Source: Paralichthys olivaceus
Taxonomy: Eukaryota > Chordata > Actinopteri > Pleuronectiformes > Paralichthyidae
Assembly: GCF_024713975.1 (NCBI RefSeq)
Contig: NC_091114.1
Location: 2,638,001-2,702,000 of the forward strand
Direction: 5' to 3'
Length of the DNA stretch: 64,000 nt
How positions within the stretch are numbered: position 1 is the stretch's first letter; each line of letters begins with the position of its first letter. Shown here one piece after another: positions 1-10,559 of the stretch. Both the position numbers and the translations under genes were made by a program. The notes under the pieces are model-generated. The model did no database searches. It had not been told where the DNA came from and worked only from the letters and a program-made list of their open reading frames with translations.

Positions 1-1440
1 AAGTTTCAAGAATGACCTGAAATCCTGGATCTTTAAATCTAATATTTTTTTTGCAGCACTGGCCATCACCTCATCATGCTCGCATTAGCGTTGTGTGGAA
101 GAGAAGTTGAACTGAGTAGCACAGTGTGCGTAAAACGATGCAGTCAAGGGTCTGGCTTAAGCAAAGCATTAAGCACAGTGGGATTACAAAAATATATTTA
201 GAATTTAAAAATACCTTTGAAAGAACAGCCCACATCTAAAACAATGTGTTTTTTCCCCCTAGGGTTTGCACACTGCTAGTTATGTCTAATCCATCAGATT
301 GGATTCATAGTTCGTGGCAAACATTTAAATAACTGGGGATTTTAAATAAAAGGAGCAAAATTCAAATGAATTAAAATGAATGTGTATTTGATTTTTGTCT
401 ACTAAAGAGATCCAGGGTGCATTTAGTCCATCTTAGCACAGAGACTGTGTTCCCCACAATGTTGGACCTCTCTATTAAATATTTAAATATTACAAAATCT
501 CAGTTGTGGCAGCTTCAGTAGAAAAGTGTCCGTACTGAAGAAACAATATTACAATCCTGGCGGGAAAATGAGGTAAAGCTGCTGTCAGGGCGAGCGCAGC
601 ATTCTTTTCAAGGTGACTTTCTATGAAGGTAAACAAATTGATTGAAAAAAAAAAAAAAAAAGAACAATAAATAAAGAAGACGACGCAAGTGTGGGGGTTC
701 TCTGCGGGTCCAGGATCTTCAGTTGACTCCTGCAGGACATGTTCTCTTCTAATCACTTCCTGCCTTATTCTGCAAAACAAGTCAGACAGTTTTGGGATAT
801 GAAAAAAATGGCAGAGGTGCGTTGCATGGAGCAAACGTTGAGATGATGCTCTTATACAGTTCAACCAGTAGCTATTATTTCACAAACGTAGCAGACCAAG
901 TGAATAGGTTGTCAAACTGAGGGCCAAATATGTGTAATCTGTAAAGTAGTTGATAATGATGCTGGATCACTTCAAGCCTCTCAGGTTGATATTTATTTAT
1001 TATTTTAAACCAGTGACAGGAAATAGTTGAGTTGTCATTTCTTCAGTTTAAATTTACAATGTTCACCCATTTCTAAGTTTGGCAACTCCAAGAGATAATC
1101 TAAGAACAGAGCAGTTGCCGACAGAAATTCAGTGCTGCTGTTAATGTTGCATACATTACATGTCGGCTATTTCAGAGGTCTGTTAACAATCAGTCACTCT
1201 TCAAAATAAAAGCACTGCAATTCAGCTGGAGGGCAGCACCTGCTAACTCTCATGAATGTCTCAGTCCAATGTTGTGAAATAAAAATGATCAAATCATCAA
1301 AATGATCCGACACGCGGTTCGACCCAGTTACCGACTGCTGCTGTGGTTTATCCGAGGATGTAGAAGACACATTCAACTCGGTCCACAGGCTGTTGTTGAC
1401 GCTGTCCCGCCCGCACACACACAAACACACTGACTGCAAC
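1..1440. other. 3' flank of the spindoc-like gene; no gene seen
   Basis: No supportable exon was found on either strand. The sequence is AT-rich with an A-run near 645-660 and scattered stop codons. The part from about 1194 belongs to a dispersed repeat. If synteny with human holds, the next gene to the left would be mark2, but nothing resembling a kinase exon is visible. Confidence 0.5.
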
Positions 1441-1640
1441 AGAGTGCTGATCGCCTGTTTATTCAACTTTCATGAATTTTGAACATATCACATGTCCAAA
1501 TCATACAGATTTCCCCCGGGAAATTTAAAATAGACATGACAGGTGCGAAGTCAGTTAGATGAACGGATCGCTAGATATGCGTTCCACCGACAGACAGACA
1601 AGACGTTTGTGGAGTTAGTGGGTGGATCATCCACCAAAAG
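1194..1640. repeat. dispersed repeat, copy 1
   Basis: Shares blocks in the same order with 33400-33770: a TTCAAAATAAAAGC...CTG.AATTCA block, then TCAGTCCAAT, then a TGTCCAAATCA block, then GAGATATGC/TAGATATGC followed by CAGACAGACA and TTTGTGG. The copies are diverged between blocks. The organisation resembles non-autonomous elements I remember from fish genomes, but I cannot name the family. Confidence 0.4.
1458..1463 (-). terminator. candidate poly(A) signal of the spindoc-like gene
   Basis: AATAAA on the minus strand, about 435 bases after the stop codon. It is followed downstream on that strand by a TG-rich stretch (TGTGTTTGTGTGTGTG at about 1408-1430), the usual layout of a cleavage and polyadenylation site. 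It lies inside a dispersed repeat, so the 3' end may be repeat-derived. No other AATAAA was noticed between it and the stop codon. Confidence 0.45.
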
Positions 1641-1897
1641 CTTAAATTAAACCACTGCCTCTATTCAGATGGATATTGTACATATCCATCATGAAAGCAA
1701 CTTTACATTTTATAGGAGGATTGTTTGGATTTTCCAAAAGTTACATAGTCTCACTGCAATATCCAAACCATATCATGTGACCAGTGGTTGTCATGTTGGA
1801 GCTGGGCTCTTTCACTACTTGAACAACCATATGTATACAGCCGATAAACAATACATTAATAGCTACCTTGCACTCTCTACATGTCTTCTCTCTGAGG

Positions 1898-2214
1898 TCA
1901 CGATGTACCGCTGTGCTGCTGGAGTTGGCTGGTGAAAAAGCGCTCCCGCTGGGACACCTGCTCGTCCCAGGCCTCCAATATTCGCCGTCTCTCCGCGGCT
2001 TCTAGCGTCAGGGTGTCTGGGTGGGCATCATCGATGTGGGCCCTCACGCCCTCCAGGCTGTGAGAGTACTGCAGCTCCCCACACACCATGCACACCAGCA
2101 GCTGGTTGAGTGGGTCGTAGTCCATGAGGTAACTGTACCTCCACACGCCGTCGGAGATGGAACCTTCCTCCCCACTGTTGTTCTCATAGTCAGTGAACAG
2201 CAGCTCTGGGTCGT
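1898..2214 (-). CDS. spindoc-like gene, last coding exon (zinc finger)
   Basis: Starts after a CCCCACAG acceptor in phase 1 (G|AC, Asp) and ends at a stop at 1898-1900. It encodes an acidic lead-in (DDPELLFTDYENN) and then the finger CMVCG...VRAHIDDAHPDTL followed by a helix ending RRRILEAWDEQV. The last part closely resembles SPINDOC's HPHTLDLSPSEKSNILEAW. This is the best evidence for family membership. Confidence 0.85.
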
Positions 2215-5200
2215 CTGTGGGGACAGTAAAAGGAGAGTAGGTTTTGTGCTAACTTTGCCTTTGTGCATTCTTTAGGTTCAGTGTGACAGCATTAATACTC
2301 CACCTTCTTCCGGTGCTGTGTAATTTGGATACGGAAATGATTCCTGGTCAGTGTCCACTGAAGTGCTGTGACAGAAGGAGAACAGTTCTATTAATCTCCA
2401 TCCTACACAGAGCCTGTAGCAGATGTGACAAAGGGAAACAAAGCTCCCACCTCATTAGATGTTCTGACTCATCAGAGGAGCTCAACCACTGACCAGAATC
2501 CTACAGAGGAAAAAAAAGGAACAGAATTAGGTTCACACTATGTTTCCCAATTCAGTTTTTACTTCTTGCTGTGCTACATTAAACATTCAGTCACTAATAA
2601 GAGGCATTAGATAAGCCAATGAGCATAATCTAATTTACATATATAATAATATCAGAGAGACAGACATAGAAAGAGAAGCTGGAGGCTGAGCAAACAGTTG
2701 AGCTCATGGTGGAAGCCTTTTCATATTACATCTCATTGTAGTTGACTATATGGTGGTTGTGTGCCTCTTTTGTTTGTCTCTTTGAAATTGCCGTGTGCCT
2801 CTATACAGTTTTTTTGTGTCGGCTCGCTCAGGGCTGTAAAATTCATACTGGCGCTGTGGTCAGAAACTCAAAATAATCTCCCTTCCAAACCACTATTCTT
2901 TGACCCCAGCAGAAAATGTCACGAGGTCAAGGAAAGGTGTGAAGGGGAATGCCTCGTCGGACATTTTTAGTTCAGGCAGAGAAAAAAAATGTAACCATCA
3001 GTTACTCACAAGAAGAACATCTAACAAAAAAAAAAACAGGATTTAAATGTTGAACTGATAACATGAGGAATATTAGTGGAGAAAACCTTACATCATTTGG
3101 GGAAGTTATTTTCTGAGCATTCTGCAATTCAGGGATTAAAATTACTTTGATTATGATATTTATATATGTATCTTGTTCTGATTATAATATTTATATTTAT
3201 ATATTGTGAACTATAAATTCAATATGCCCATGACTGCCTCCTCTGCTTTTTTTATTATATTTATGTGGATCTGTCCTGGTGCAACTAAGAGATTATGTCA
3301 CTTTAAACATTGCTGCCACAAAGAATTGTGGGACTGCATATTCTCCTTTTCTTTCATAAAGGATGCTCCAGTGTTTCCTATGCTAAAGGAGATCAAGTTA
3401 GGAAGCATTGAAGCTCCTTTCTTTATCATTTAGAGGATTTGAACAGCATTAATTATGGCGGCGGCTGAAAAACTAACTTTTGTCACTTCACTCAGTTAGG
3501 AAACTTCCGAAGCGAAAATGGATTATTCAAATGCATCCTCGGACTTCTCAGCTTGTGTATGCTGAAAGCTGTTTTCTGCGGCTTTGGAGGAACTTTGACA
3601 CGGTTCTAGAGTTGTTATCTTGAGTTTTGAGACAACAAATTTGAAACACAAATTATCACGTCAGTTCTTATCTCGCTACGAGCACAGACTTGTTCATTAC
3701 AATCGACCTCGTCTGAACCATGAATAAAGTTCTTAAAAAGATATGAGAATAACACTGAGGGTCTGCGGGTAGAGTCAGTTACAGCGACATTAGAGTGAAA
3801 CCGAAATGATGATCACATAACTAGAAAGGAGAAGAAACAGTGGATATTATTCTCTAACTCAAAAGTATAAGGCTAAAGACAAACTGTGAATAAGCAGAAG
3901 GACTTTATTAAGTTATTATTAAGTATTTCTCTTTTTGGTCTGATGATGAACAAACTATTATGAACATGTCTTACAGAAAAACAAATGTGACGTCAATGCT
4001 GCTGCTGCCAAAGCAGAGAGGAGGGAGGCGGAAGATGAGCTCAGTCTAACTGACATGTTGATTTATACTTATGGAAATATTCAACAGTTTGTGGATTGTT
4101 TTTTAATGAAATAAAACAGAGGCTTTAGTTTTTATTTTTCTTGGTCTGATCTGCGGTAATAGAATAAAACAGTAAAAGCAAACACCGACAGGTTTTATGT
4201 TGGCTGTCAAAGGATCTTTGGTGAATTAAAACTAAACTATAATACTAGTGTAGTGATGCATTTATATAGTGATAATTTCTCCCTCTGTTAGAAGCTCTGT
4301 TATGAAACCATCCCGCTCAGCTATAATAATATCTGCTGATATTTATTGTTTCTCAGGTTACTGTTAACTCTTTCGTTCCTGTCAGGATCCTGTAGACCGG
4401 TGACTCTGGTTTTCCTGTGTGAAAGGAACCTAACATGCTCTGGGGCTTGTCAGTGGTTTAGCATAAGTTACCATGGTGATTTTGTCCAGCTAGAAGTGAA
4501 CCAGCTTGGTAGGACTGAAAACAGAGCTAAAACTGAAGATACCTCCATAACCACAGATCCTGCTTTGTAGTAGCGGACTCAGGTGGGGGCCGAACAAAAT
4601 GGCACTGTCTGACTAGTGGCATTATGGGAGTTGTAGGATCTAATTTCTTTGGAACTTGACCAACTAGTGATTTAAAGTCACAATATTTCAAATTTGATAT
4701 GAGTCTCTTTGTTAAAGGCTGATTCAAGATGAATAATGATTACACTTTATGATATCAGAGATGGTTAGAGGATATATTTGCACTGTACCAGAAAATATAC
4801 CAAAAAAATTGGTTTTAATTTTTTCATTCACATAATCCATACACAAGGTAACCAGTCTATGACAACAACCACTGTGTGGGGAAACTATCTAGTGCTCACA
4901 GGTTTAAATGATCATAATAAAGTACAGATAGAATAAAACAAGGTTTGGTTTCGGTTAAGCTGTGCTTTTATATCTATTCTGCTCTGTTTACACTGTCTCC
5001 CTATCTCTCTTTTATTTTCTTACTCTCTCTTTCCAATACAGCATTAAGGTTTCTATTCTTAAACCTAAAATAGAGATTTAACCCACAAACCGACTGCATC
5101 CTACCTTTATCATCTAGTTGATTTTTATATCTGTGTAGCTCTTACCTGTGCCAGTGCGTCCTGTGCAGGTAGGATGGGCCTCCAGTCTTTGGCAACTCTC

Positions 5201-8200
5201 TTCGTGGTGCCTGCCTTGTCCTGAATGGCCTTCCGGGCTCGCTGCTCCTTCTTTTTTATCCTCCAGTACTCTCGCTTCCTCCTCAGAAAGTCCTCCTCAG
5301 ACTCCCCGGGGATTGGTTTTGGTGGAGCCATGGTGCTTACAGGCACCAGCTTACAGGGAGAATGCATCATATGTGAGGGGCTATGAAGCTGAGATGGGAT
5401 TTTTATTGCACTGAGGGTGGGATCAGAAGTTTTAACATGGGGTTCAATGGGTTGCAGGTTGATGCTGGAAAGGGGGTTGTCTGGAGGCATCAGAGTAGGA
5501 AGGCAGGCTGAGTCCACATCTGTGCTCGGAGACATTGATATTTGAAAACGTGGCATGGCTTGCTGCTGATTCTCAGAAGCGTCTAGACAGCGTGACACGA
5601 TCTGCGAAGGTCCAACGTCTGTGTTGTTCTGCTCACTTCTGGGTGAACAGGAGACACTGAGGACAGGCAGTTTCAACTGGAGTGCGTGCGGTGACTGTTC
5701 AGCATGACATGTTGTTGGGCTGAGAGCAGGGATGCTGGACACTGCTAGAGAGGCAATCGATGACTTGGATTTGAGAGCTGGCTTCACTTGAGGATTTACA
5801 CGCTTAACATTGTTGAAGATACCAAAACCTGGAGCCTGAAAAACAGTAATAGAACATAAACAAAAACATTAAAATGCAAATTTAATATTTTTTGAGAAAC
5901 ACAAAGTGTTAAAGTGTCGAATTCCAGAGAAAGGTGTGCGGCTTCATCGTTCAGGTTTCATTTGGAGAGCAGTCTGGTCATGCCTGTGAGCCCTGAACTC
6001 TACTTTCATTCACTGATATTGAAATACAGAGCAAGGGTCTGTCTTTTGAGGGTCAAATCAATCAAGGTTCATTATCCAGTAATTACCAGAGACCCATAAA
6101 ACTACACTAAGTTTTAAGGAATATAGTAACACAGATTGTATGGAGCCACTACGGGGACATGACCCAAAAGTATTTTTTCCAGAAGGTTATGGTGAGCATC
6201 AGTGCTGGATACTAAATTTTTTATTAAAAGCAGGTCAGCATGTTGTTTACATTCAGCATCAATAAATCCTATGTCTCTCAGCCTGTGGTCCATTGCTATA
6301 GCTTCTTGAGAGCTAATCGTCTAAAGAACACAGTTGCAAGGTGACTAACAGATAAGTATATGAAAAAGGAAGTAACTTCAATAGACAAGATAATAATAAA
6401 ATGCGTCACTTCACCTGGGTTTGCCGACTGCTCACTCCTCCCTGCCTATCCTTCTGCCTGGCCTTTAACCTGGCCCTCTGCTGCCGCTTCATCAGCTTCC
6501 AGTACTCCCTCTTCCTCTGCAGGCTGGTCAAGCCGACCAGCTCAGTCCCCACGCTGTGATATCTTTGTGCTGATGGCGACATGCTGTTTTGGCACTCTTC
6601 TTGTGCCTGACACTGTTGTTCACCGTGTTCTTGCTGCGGGTGTAGCTCACCGACGGGCAGGTGATGGAGCTCTGGCGGCTCTGGGGAGCGGCGGTCTTGA
6701 TGGTCCACCTTTTTAGCGCGAAGCCTCTGGGTTCTGCGTGGTGAGGACGGACCATCGGAGTCTTCCATGGAGGGGTTTAATGTGAATGTGGGAGAGGTTT
6801 GGGAGGCGTGCTCACAGGTGGGAAGCAGAATAACATCACTGGAGGTAGGAATAGGTGAAGGTGTCTCACTAATTTGTGGTGAGTTTTTGAAATGAGGGCT
6901 TGGTGAACGTGAGTGTACTGGGGCGTCAGTGTCTGGCTGCCAGCTTTTTATCTGCAACGTCAGGTTAGCAGCCAGAGGAGCCACCTCATCCTCTTCAAAA
7001 AAGAGCTGAGGTAAATTTGGCTTCATCTCTTGCTCTGAGGCCTCCTCTGCTGGCTCCGTTTTCATGTCAGGCTGCTGACTTTTACAGTCCCTCACTGTGC
7101 TAAGTGATTCTTCCAGGAGCTTCTTCATAGAGGCCACGGCTCGCAGAGTGGTAGCCTGGCTGTCTGCGCTCAGAGCCGGATCAGACTCTGGCTGGGGCGC
7201 TGGAGGTGGCGATGGCAGTGGCGGGGAGGTTGGGCGTTTGATATCTGGACAGATGGCTTGTTCTGGTTGAGAATTTAGGTCAACTGCTGGCACAGACTCA
7301 GTCTCTTGTTTTATCTCATTTGCATTTGGTGTAACGGGCACACTGTTGTCTGGGGGAGGTTGTGCGTTTTCTGTTGGGTTAGAGAGACGTTTGCTCAGTG
7401 GTGCAGAGTTCAATGCTACTTGCTTCTGGGCCTTTCTCCTCTGTAAGGCTGCATTGGCCCTCGCTTGTAAGACACCCTGCTTCAGTCGCGCCGCACGGGC
7501 TGCCCGCTGCTCACGTTTCTTTATCCTCCAGTACTCCCTCTTCTTTGCCATTCTCTCTTCCTCGGTAAGCCCTGGATCCAGAGACAGAGCCAGAGATTCA
7601 GCACTACTTGAAACAGCCATTTTCATGACGCAGCTCCCGAGGTTGGACCCTATCCTCGATCCTCCAGAAATGGCATTTTGACGGGTTTGAGGATGAGTGA
7701 GAGTCAGCTGCCCTACAGCTTGGGCTGATGGCGAGTGAGAATTAATTACAGTTGTGCTTTCACGTTGAGTCCTTGCTCTCGCTGACAGTAGTTTTGAATG
7801 TTTGTTGACTGACTTTCCAGAAAGAGGAAAAGAGACTTTCACCTGAGCTGGGCAGAAGGGCTGGTTTATTCTAACTGGGGTTACGCCTCTTCTTCTCGTA
7901 TGAGGCTGATATTGAGGCTGTGTAACGTGGGTATTGCTGGAACTTTGGACATGAAGTTCTTCTTCACTTTTACGAGATGCTGTGTTGTGACATGTTGAAA
8001 CCTGGGGGATTTTAATGGTCACTGTCCCATCCTCTTTGATGAACCCTCCTATGGTTTCAGACGCATGGGTGAGAGTGCTCCCCGCTGATTGTGTCAGTGC
8101 TCTGGCTTTCCTCATCTCCTCTAGGATATTCTGGTAGCGTTTCACTCTTCGCATCAGAGAGTCCCTCTCCTTCAACCGAGCTCTCACCTCTAGCGACAAC

Positions 8201-9702
8201 TTAGCTCGCTGTTCCCTCTTTTTAATCCGCCAGTACTCTCGCCGTTTGGCTATTATCTGCTCGGGTGTGTCATTGGGGTCGATTCTGGGGATATTTCTGG
8301 TACCAAACACTGAAGCAAGCAGTGGGGACTTACATCTCATGTTTCTTTGAATCATCAAACTCCTCTGGGCTTCAATGAACCTCTGTCTAGGTGTTTTACA
8401 TCGCACGATCCCTCTGGTAACATTGGAAAGATGTACATAACTTGGAAACCTTCTCAGCGTTTCCCCTGATTTTCTCACAGAAATAACGTCAGATGCAATT
8501 GCTGTCTGTGCTTTCCTGGTCTCATGTGGATTCTGCACTTTTATCTGCAGGTTAACTGTGGCCAAACTCGCTGCCCCAATTTGCAGTTTATCATTTCTCT
8601 TTTTGGCTGGCCTGAATGTAGCTTTGGCCTGAGTAGGACCCGCTCCTTCTAAAAACGACTGAGATGGAAGATGCTGACGTGCTGTGGGACCCATGTGTCT
8701 TGTTTTTTGTGCCATTTGCCTCTGTACCGTCATCTCTGTGGCCTGCGTCCTATCTCTGGCTTTAGCTATCTGAGCTGCCAGCTTTGCTCTCTGTTCTCGC
8801 TTTTTGATCCGCCAATGCTCTCTGCGTCTGGCCGCTCTCTCCTCCTCGGATTCTATGGAAGGTTGCGAGTTGCCGACACCTTTAGCTCTCTGTGTGGTGA
8901 CCAAGGCACTCTTTGTTCCACTTGGAGGTGTTGTGTTCTCTTCTTTACCCTCTGTTTTTATGGAGATGGGGCCACATGGAGAGGACACAAGAATCCTACC
9001 CATGGCCACATTGGTAGGTGAGAGTTTGGGCTGACTGTGTGATGCAACATGTTGTTTGTGTTGCATTTTTAGGACTGATGTGCCTTGCATAGACACACGT
9101 GGCTGAGGTGTTGTTTGGGCAGAGCTGCCATTGGTAATTCTGGTCACTCTGACTAGAGGCACTGAGGAACTGGAGTTCAGCTGGGTTCCACTAGCTGTGG
9201 GTGAGGTAACGGCTCTGTTAACAGCCCCCCTTGTTGTTCTGCATTTTAACGTGGCTGTGTTGCCACTAGCAGCTTTGGCTGAGAGGGAACATGATGCTGG
9301 GAACTGAGGCAAGACCTTGTCGAGTTTCATTGTGTGGAACCACTTCGGCTTTTGGCTTTCAGGGGCTTCTAATGAACCCACTCCCAGTGCATTTGCACTA
9401 TGGGATGCTGGGGAGACATCGGGTGTTTTATATGATTCGTCATTACTCTGCACAGGAGAAGAGGGAGCAGCTAAGCTACCAGATAAACTGGAATCCACCA
9501 CTGCAGTGGTATTTAGATGTAGAAGCTTTTTCCCTCGACTGTACTGTGCTGGCTTCCCTCTTCGCTCGGACAGTCGAGCCCTCTGCTCTCGTTTCTTGGT
9601 TCTCCAGTATTCTCTCTTTTGGGCCAGGCTGGCATCATCGTATTCTGAGGCAGGGTGGTGGCGGTGGGACGCGGAACCACCTTTATCTTTTGCAGTTGGC
9701 AT
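1898..9702 (-). CDS. spindoc-like protein with six KREYW repeats and a C-terminal ZFTA/SPIN-DOC-type zinc finger
   Basis: Five coding exons on the minus strand: 9702-6415, 5835-5146, 2500-2451, 2365-2304, 2214-1898. They total 4407 nt and encode 1468 residues; phases 0, 0, 2 and 1 agree at every junction. A basic motif, consensus KREYWRIKKREQRAK, occurs near residues 29, 293, 487, 720, 1064 and 1283. Between copies the protein is Ser/Pro/Thr-rich and looks disordered, with SUMO-type sites (IKTE near 248, IKQE, MKTE). The C-terminus carries a C-x2-C-x14-H-x4-H finger (Cys1405, Cys1408, His1423, His1428) in the context YLMDYDP...CMVCG, as in SPINDOC and ZFTA. Position and orientation next to zfta and rtn3 fit SPINDOC. 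Human SPINDOC (about 380 residues, as I recall) lacks the repeats and has its finger nearer the N-terminus, so orthology is inferred. Probably nuclear and chromatin-associated; the function of the repeats is unknown. The ATG is the first in frame after an upstream stop. Confidence 0.75.
2304..2365 (-). CDS. spindoc-like gene, 62-bp coding exon
   Basis: Found by phase matching. The acceptor is CTTCTGTCACAG, with 62 nt open only in the needed frame (STSVDTDQESFPYPNYTAPEE), and the donor is GAAG|GTGGAG. It enters in phase 2 and leaves in phase 1, exactly bridging its neighbours. The peptide is acidic and polar with no recognisable domain. Confidence 0.7.
2451..2500 (-). CDS. spindoc-like gene, 50-bp coding exon
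   Basis: Has a strong pyrimidine tract and acceptor (TTTTTTTTCCTCTGTAG). It is open only in phase 0, encoding DSGQWLSSSDESEHLM, and ends in phase 2 at AATGAG|GTGGGA. Phase 0 matches the upstream 690-bp exon and phase 2 matches the next exon. The serine/acidic run could be a CK2-type phosphorylation segment. Confidence 0.7.
3290..3760. repeat. probable dispersed non-autonomous repeat
   Basis: Recalled rather than searched: the run from the AAGAATTGTGGGA block through TTCCGAAGCGAAAATGGATTA to GTCTGAACCATGAATAAAGTTC resembles a multicopy fish element. No coding capacity or clear terminal repeats were seen. Confidence 0.3.
4618..4637 (-). promoter_or_regulatory. ZNF143/Staf-like binding motif in an intron
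   Basis: The plus strand reads GGCATTATGGGAGTTGTAGG. Its reverse, CCTACAACTCCCATAATGCC, is close to the ACTACAATTCCCAGAATGC-type motif bound by ZNF143. It sits in an intron with no exon start nearby, so it could be part of a repeat or an unannotated promoter or enhancer. Confidence 0.3.
5146..5835 (-). CDS. spindoc-like gene, 690-bp exon carrying the sixth repeat
   Basis: Acceptor TACTGTTTTTCAG|GCTCCAGG, donor GGCACAG|GTAAGAGC, phase 0 at both ends (230 codons). It encodes Ser/Pro-rich sequence and then, at about residues 1277-1298, EEDFLRRKREYWRIKKKEQR, the sixth repeat. Because both ends are phase 0, the exon can be joined to either the 3.3-kb exon or the short 5' segment at 9880-9809. Confidence 0.8.
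6415..9702 (-). CDS. spindoc-like gene, 3288-bp first coding exon with five KREYW repeats
   Basis: One uninterrupted frame of 1096 codons ending at ACCCAG|GTGAAG in phase 0. Repeats are at residues 29-44 (YWRTKKREQRARL), 293-308 (EHWRIKKREQRAKL), 487-502, 720-736 and 1064-1079 (YWKLMKRQQRARL). Each is preceded by an acidic or polar turn such as EEERAA, EQIIAK or EEERMAK. A run of about 140 residues near 780-920 is rich in Pro/Ser/Glu. Single-exon length and low complexity between repeats suggest a disordered scaffold. Confidence 0.8.
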
Positions 9703-9800
9703 GCTGTTGCCAGCTTGGACAGCTCATCAGTTCTCATCCAACAGTACGGGTTGGTTCTTCCTTTGTCACACTGATTCAGTCCAGACTCCTTCACTGCCAT
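9513..9800 (-). other. upstream ORF overlapping the main start codon
   Basis: ATG at 9800-9798 opens a 95-codon frame that runs through the main ATG (9702) in another frame and ends at 9513. Its early part reads NPYCWMRTDELSKLATAC. If transcripts start upstream of 9800, ribosomes must leak past this ATG to make the long protein. I see no proof that it encodes a conserved peptide. Confidence 0.35.
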
Positions 9801-9808
9801 TTACTCAC

Positions 9809-9880
9809 ATGGTGTCCTCCTATATGATGCTGCTGTAGGTGGTTTTCCTCCACTGAGCAGCGGCCGAATGTCTCAGACAT
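9809..9880 (-). CDS. possible alternative first coding segment of the spindoc-like gene
   Basis: Minus strand: ATG at 9880-9878 followed by 24 open codons (MSETFGRC...GGHH), then a near-ideal donor CACCAT|GTGAGTAA at 9809/9808 in phase 0. Joined to the phase-0 exon at 5835 it would give a protein of about 396 residues that skips the 3288-bp exon. If the donor is not used, the frame stops after 29 codons at 9791 and is only a short upstream ORF. The exon probably begins at 9900, after CTGTTCCTCAG. Confidence 0.35.
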
Positions 9881-10029
9881 CACATCAGTCTGCAGGTGTC
9901 CTGAGGAACAGAAGAGAGCTCTTTGTTACATCTCATTTTATAACAACAGTGTGAGTCAAGCATTTATCATACAAAGTAATTTAATATAAATGTATATATT
10001 TGCAATGGTTTAAATGGAGCAATCCCTCA

Positions 10030-10260
10030 GTTGCCACTTTATTAGGTACACCTGTACAATCCACTTAAATACAAAAGCTATCCTTAGAGAGATTTCAGTG
10101 CTCAAGTGAGATATATTTCAATTACACCCACATTGACTCACTTTTTGGGGGGTATACCTTTACAATATAATGCAATCCAATTGAACAGCCCTGACGAGTC
10201 TCTTATTAAAAGATTGTAATGTTCAGTTTTGTGAACAGTGTCAGGGAGGAGTTAAATTAA
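10030..10260. repeat. dispersed repeat with ATTAGGTACACC-type motifs
   Basis: Contains CCACTTTATTAGGTACACCTG and, about 100 bases on, GGTATACCTTTACAATATAATGCAATCC, a pairing I remember from multicopy fish elements. A related fragment in opposite orientation, GGGGTTCCTAATAAACTGACAAATGTATATT, is at about 49405-49445. Lies in the 5' intron of the spindoc-like gene. Confidence 0.4.
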
Positions 10261-10559
10261 CAATCAATATGTGATATTTGATGTGACAACTACATCCATT
10301 GCGATTATCCAATTCAAGCTTTTCACATGGGATAAATCATAAGGCTTACAGATTTCTGATAGTTCATGTTCAAAACGCAGGACATCACAACAAATCATTC
10401 CCCATGCTCCTTTTGCAACTTTTCTTCTTTCTGACCAAAGATCACTTCGGGTGTCACAATATTGCGAGTGTCCCCCATTCCCACTGAAGCCTTGTTCAAA
10501 ACGGATCAATGCAAATGAAGACAATGCACGAGCACCGAGACGCCCATTTGCACTGTCAC

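Larger units (their letters stand above)
2501..5145. other. intron of the spindoc-like gene, repeat-rich
   Basis: No further exon is needed for phase continuity and none is seen. About 3290-3760 and 4340-4560 read like old non-autonomous repeat sequence common in fish: AAGAATTGTGGGA, then a GAAGCTCCTTTC...TTTAG segment, then TGAACCATGAATAAAGTTCTTAAA; further on GTTACCATGGTGATTTTGT. A ZNF143-like motif is at 4618-4637. Confidence 0.45.

Noticed and set aside
1669..1700. Short inverted repeat GATGGATAT...ATATCCATC
   Set aside because: Nine-base arms with a five-base spacer occur by chance at this scale, and no associated function was seen.
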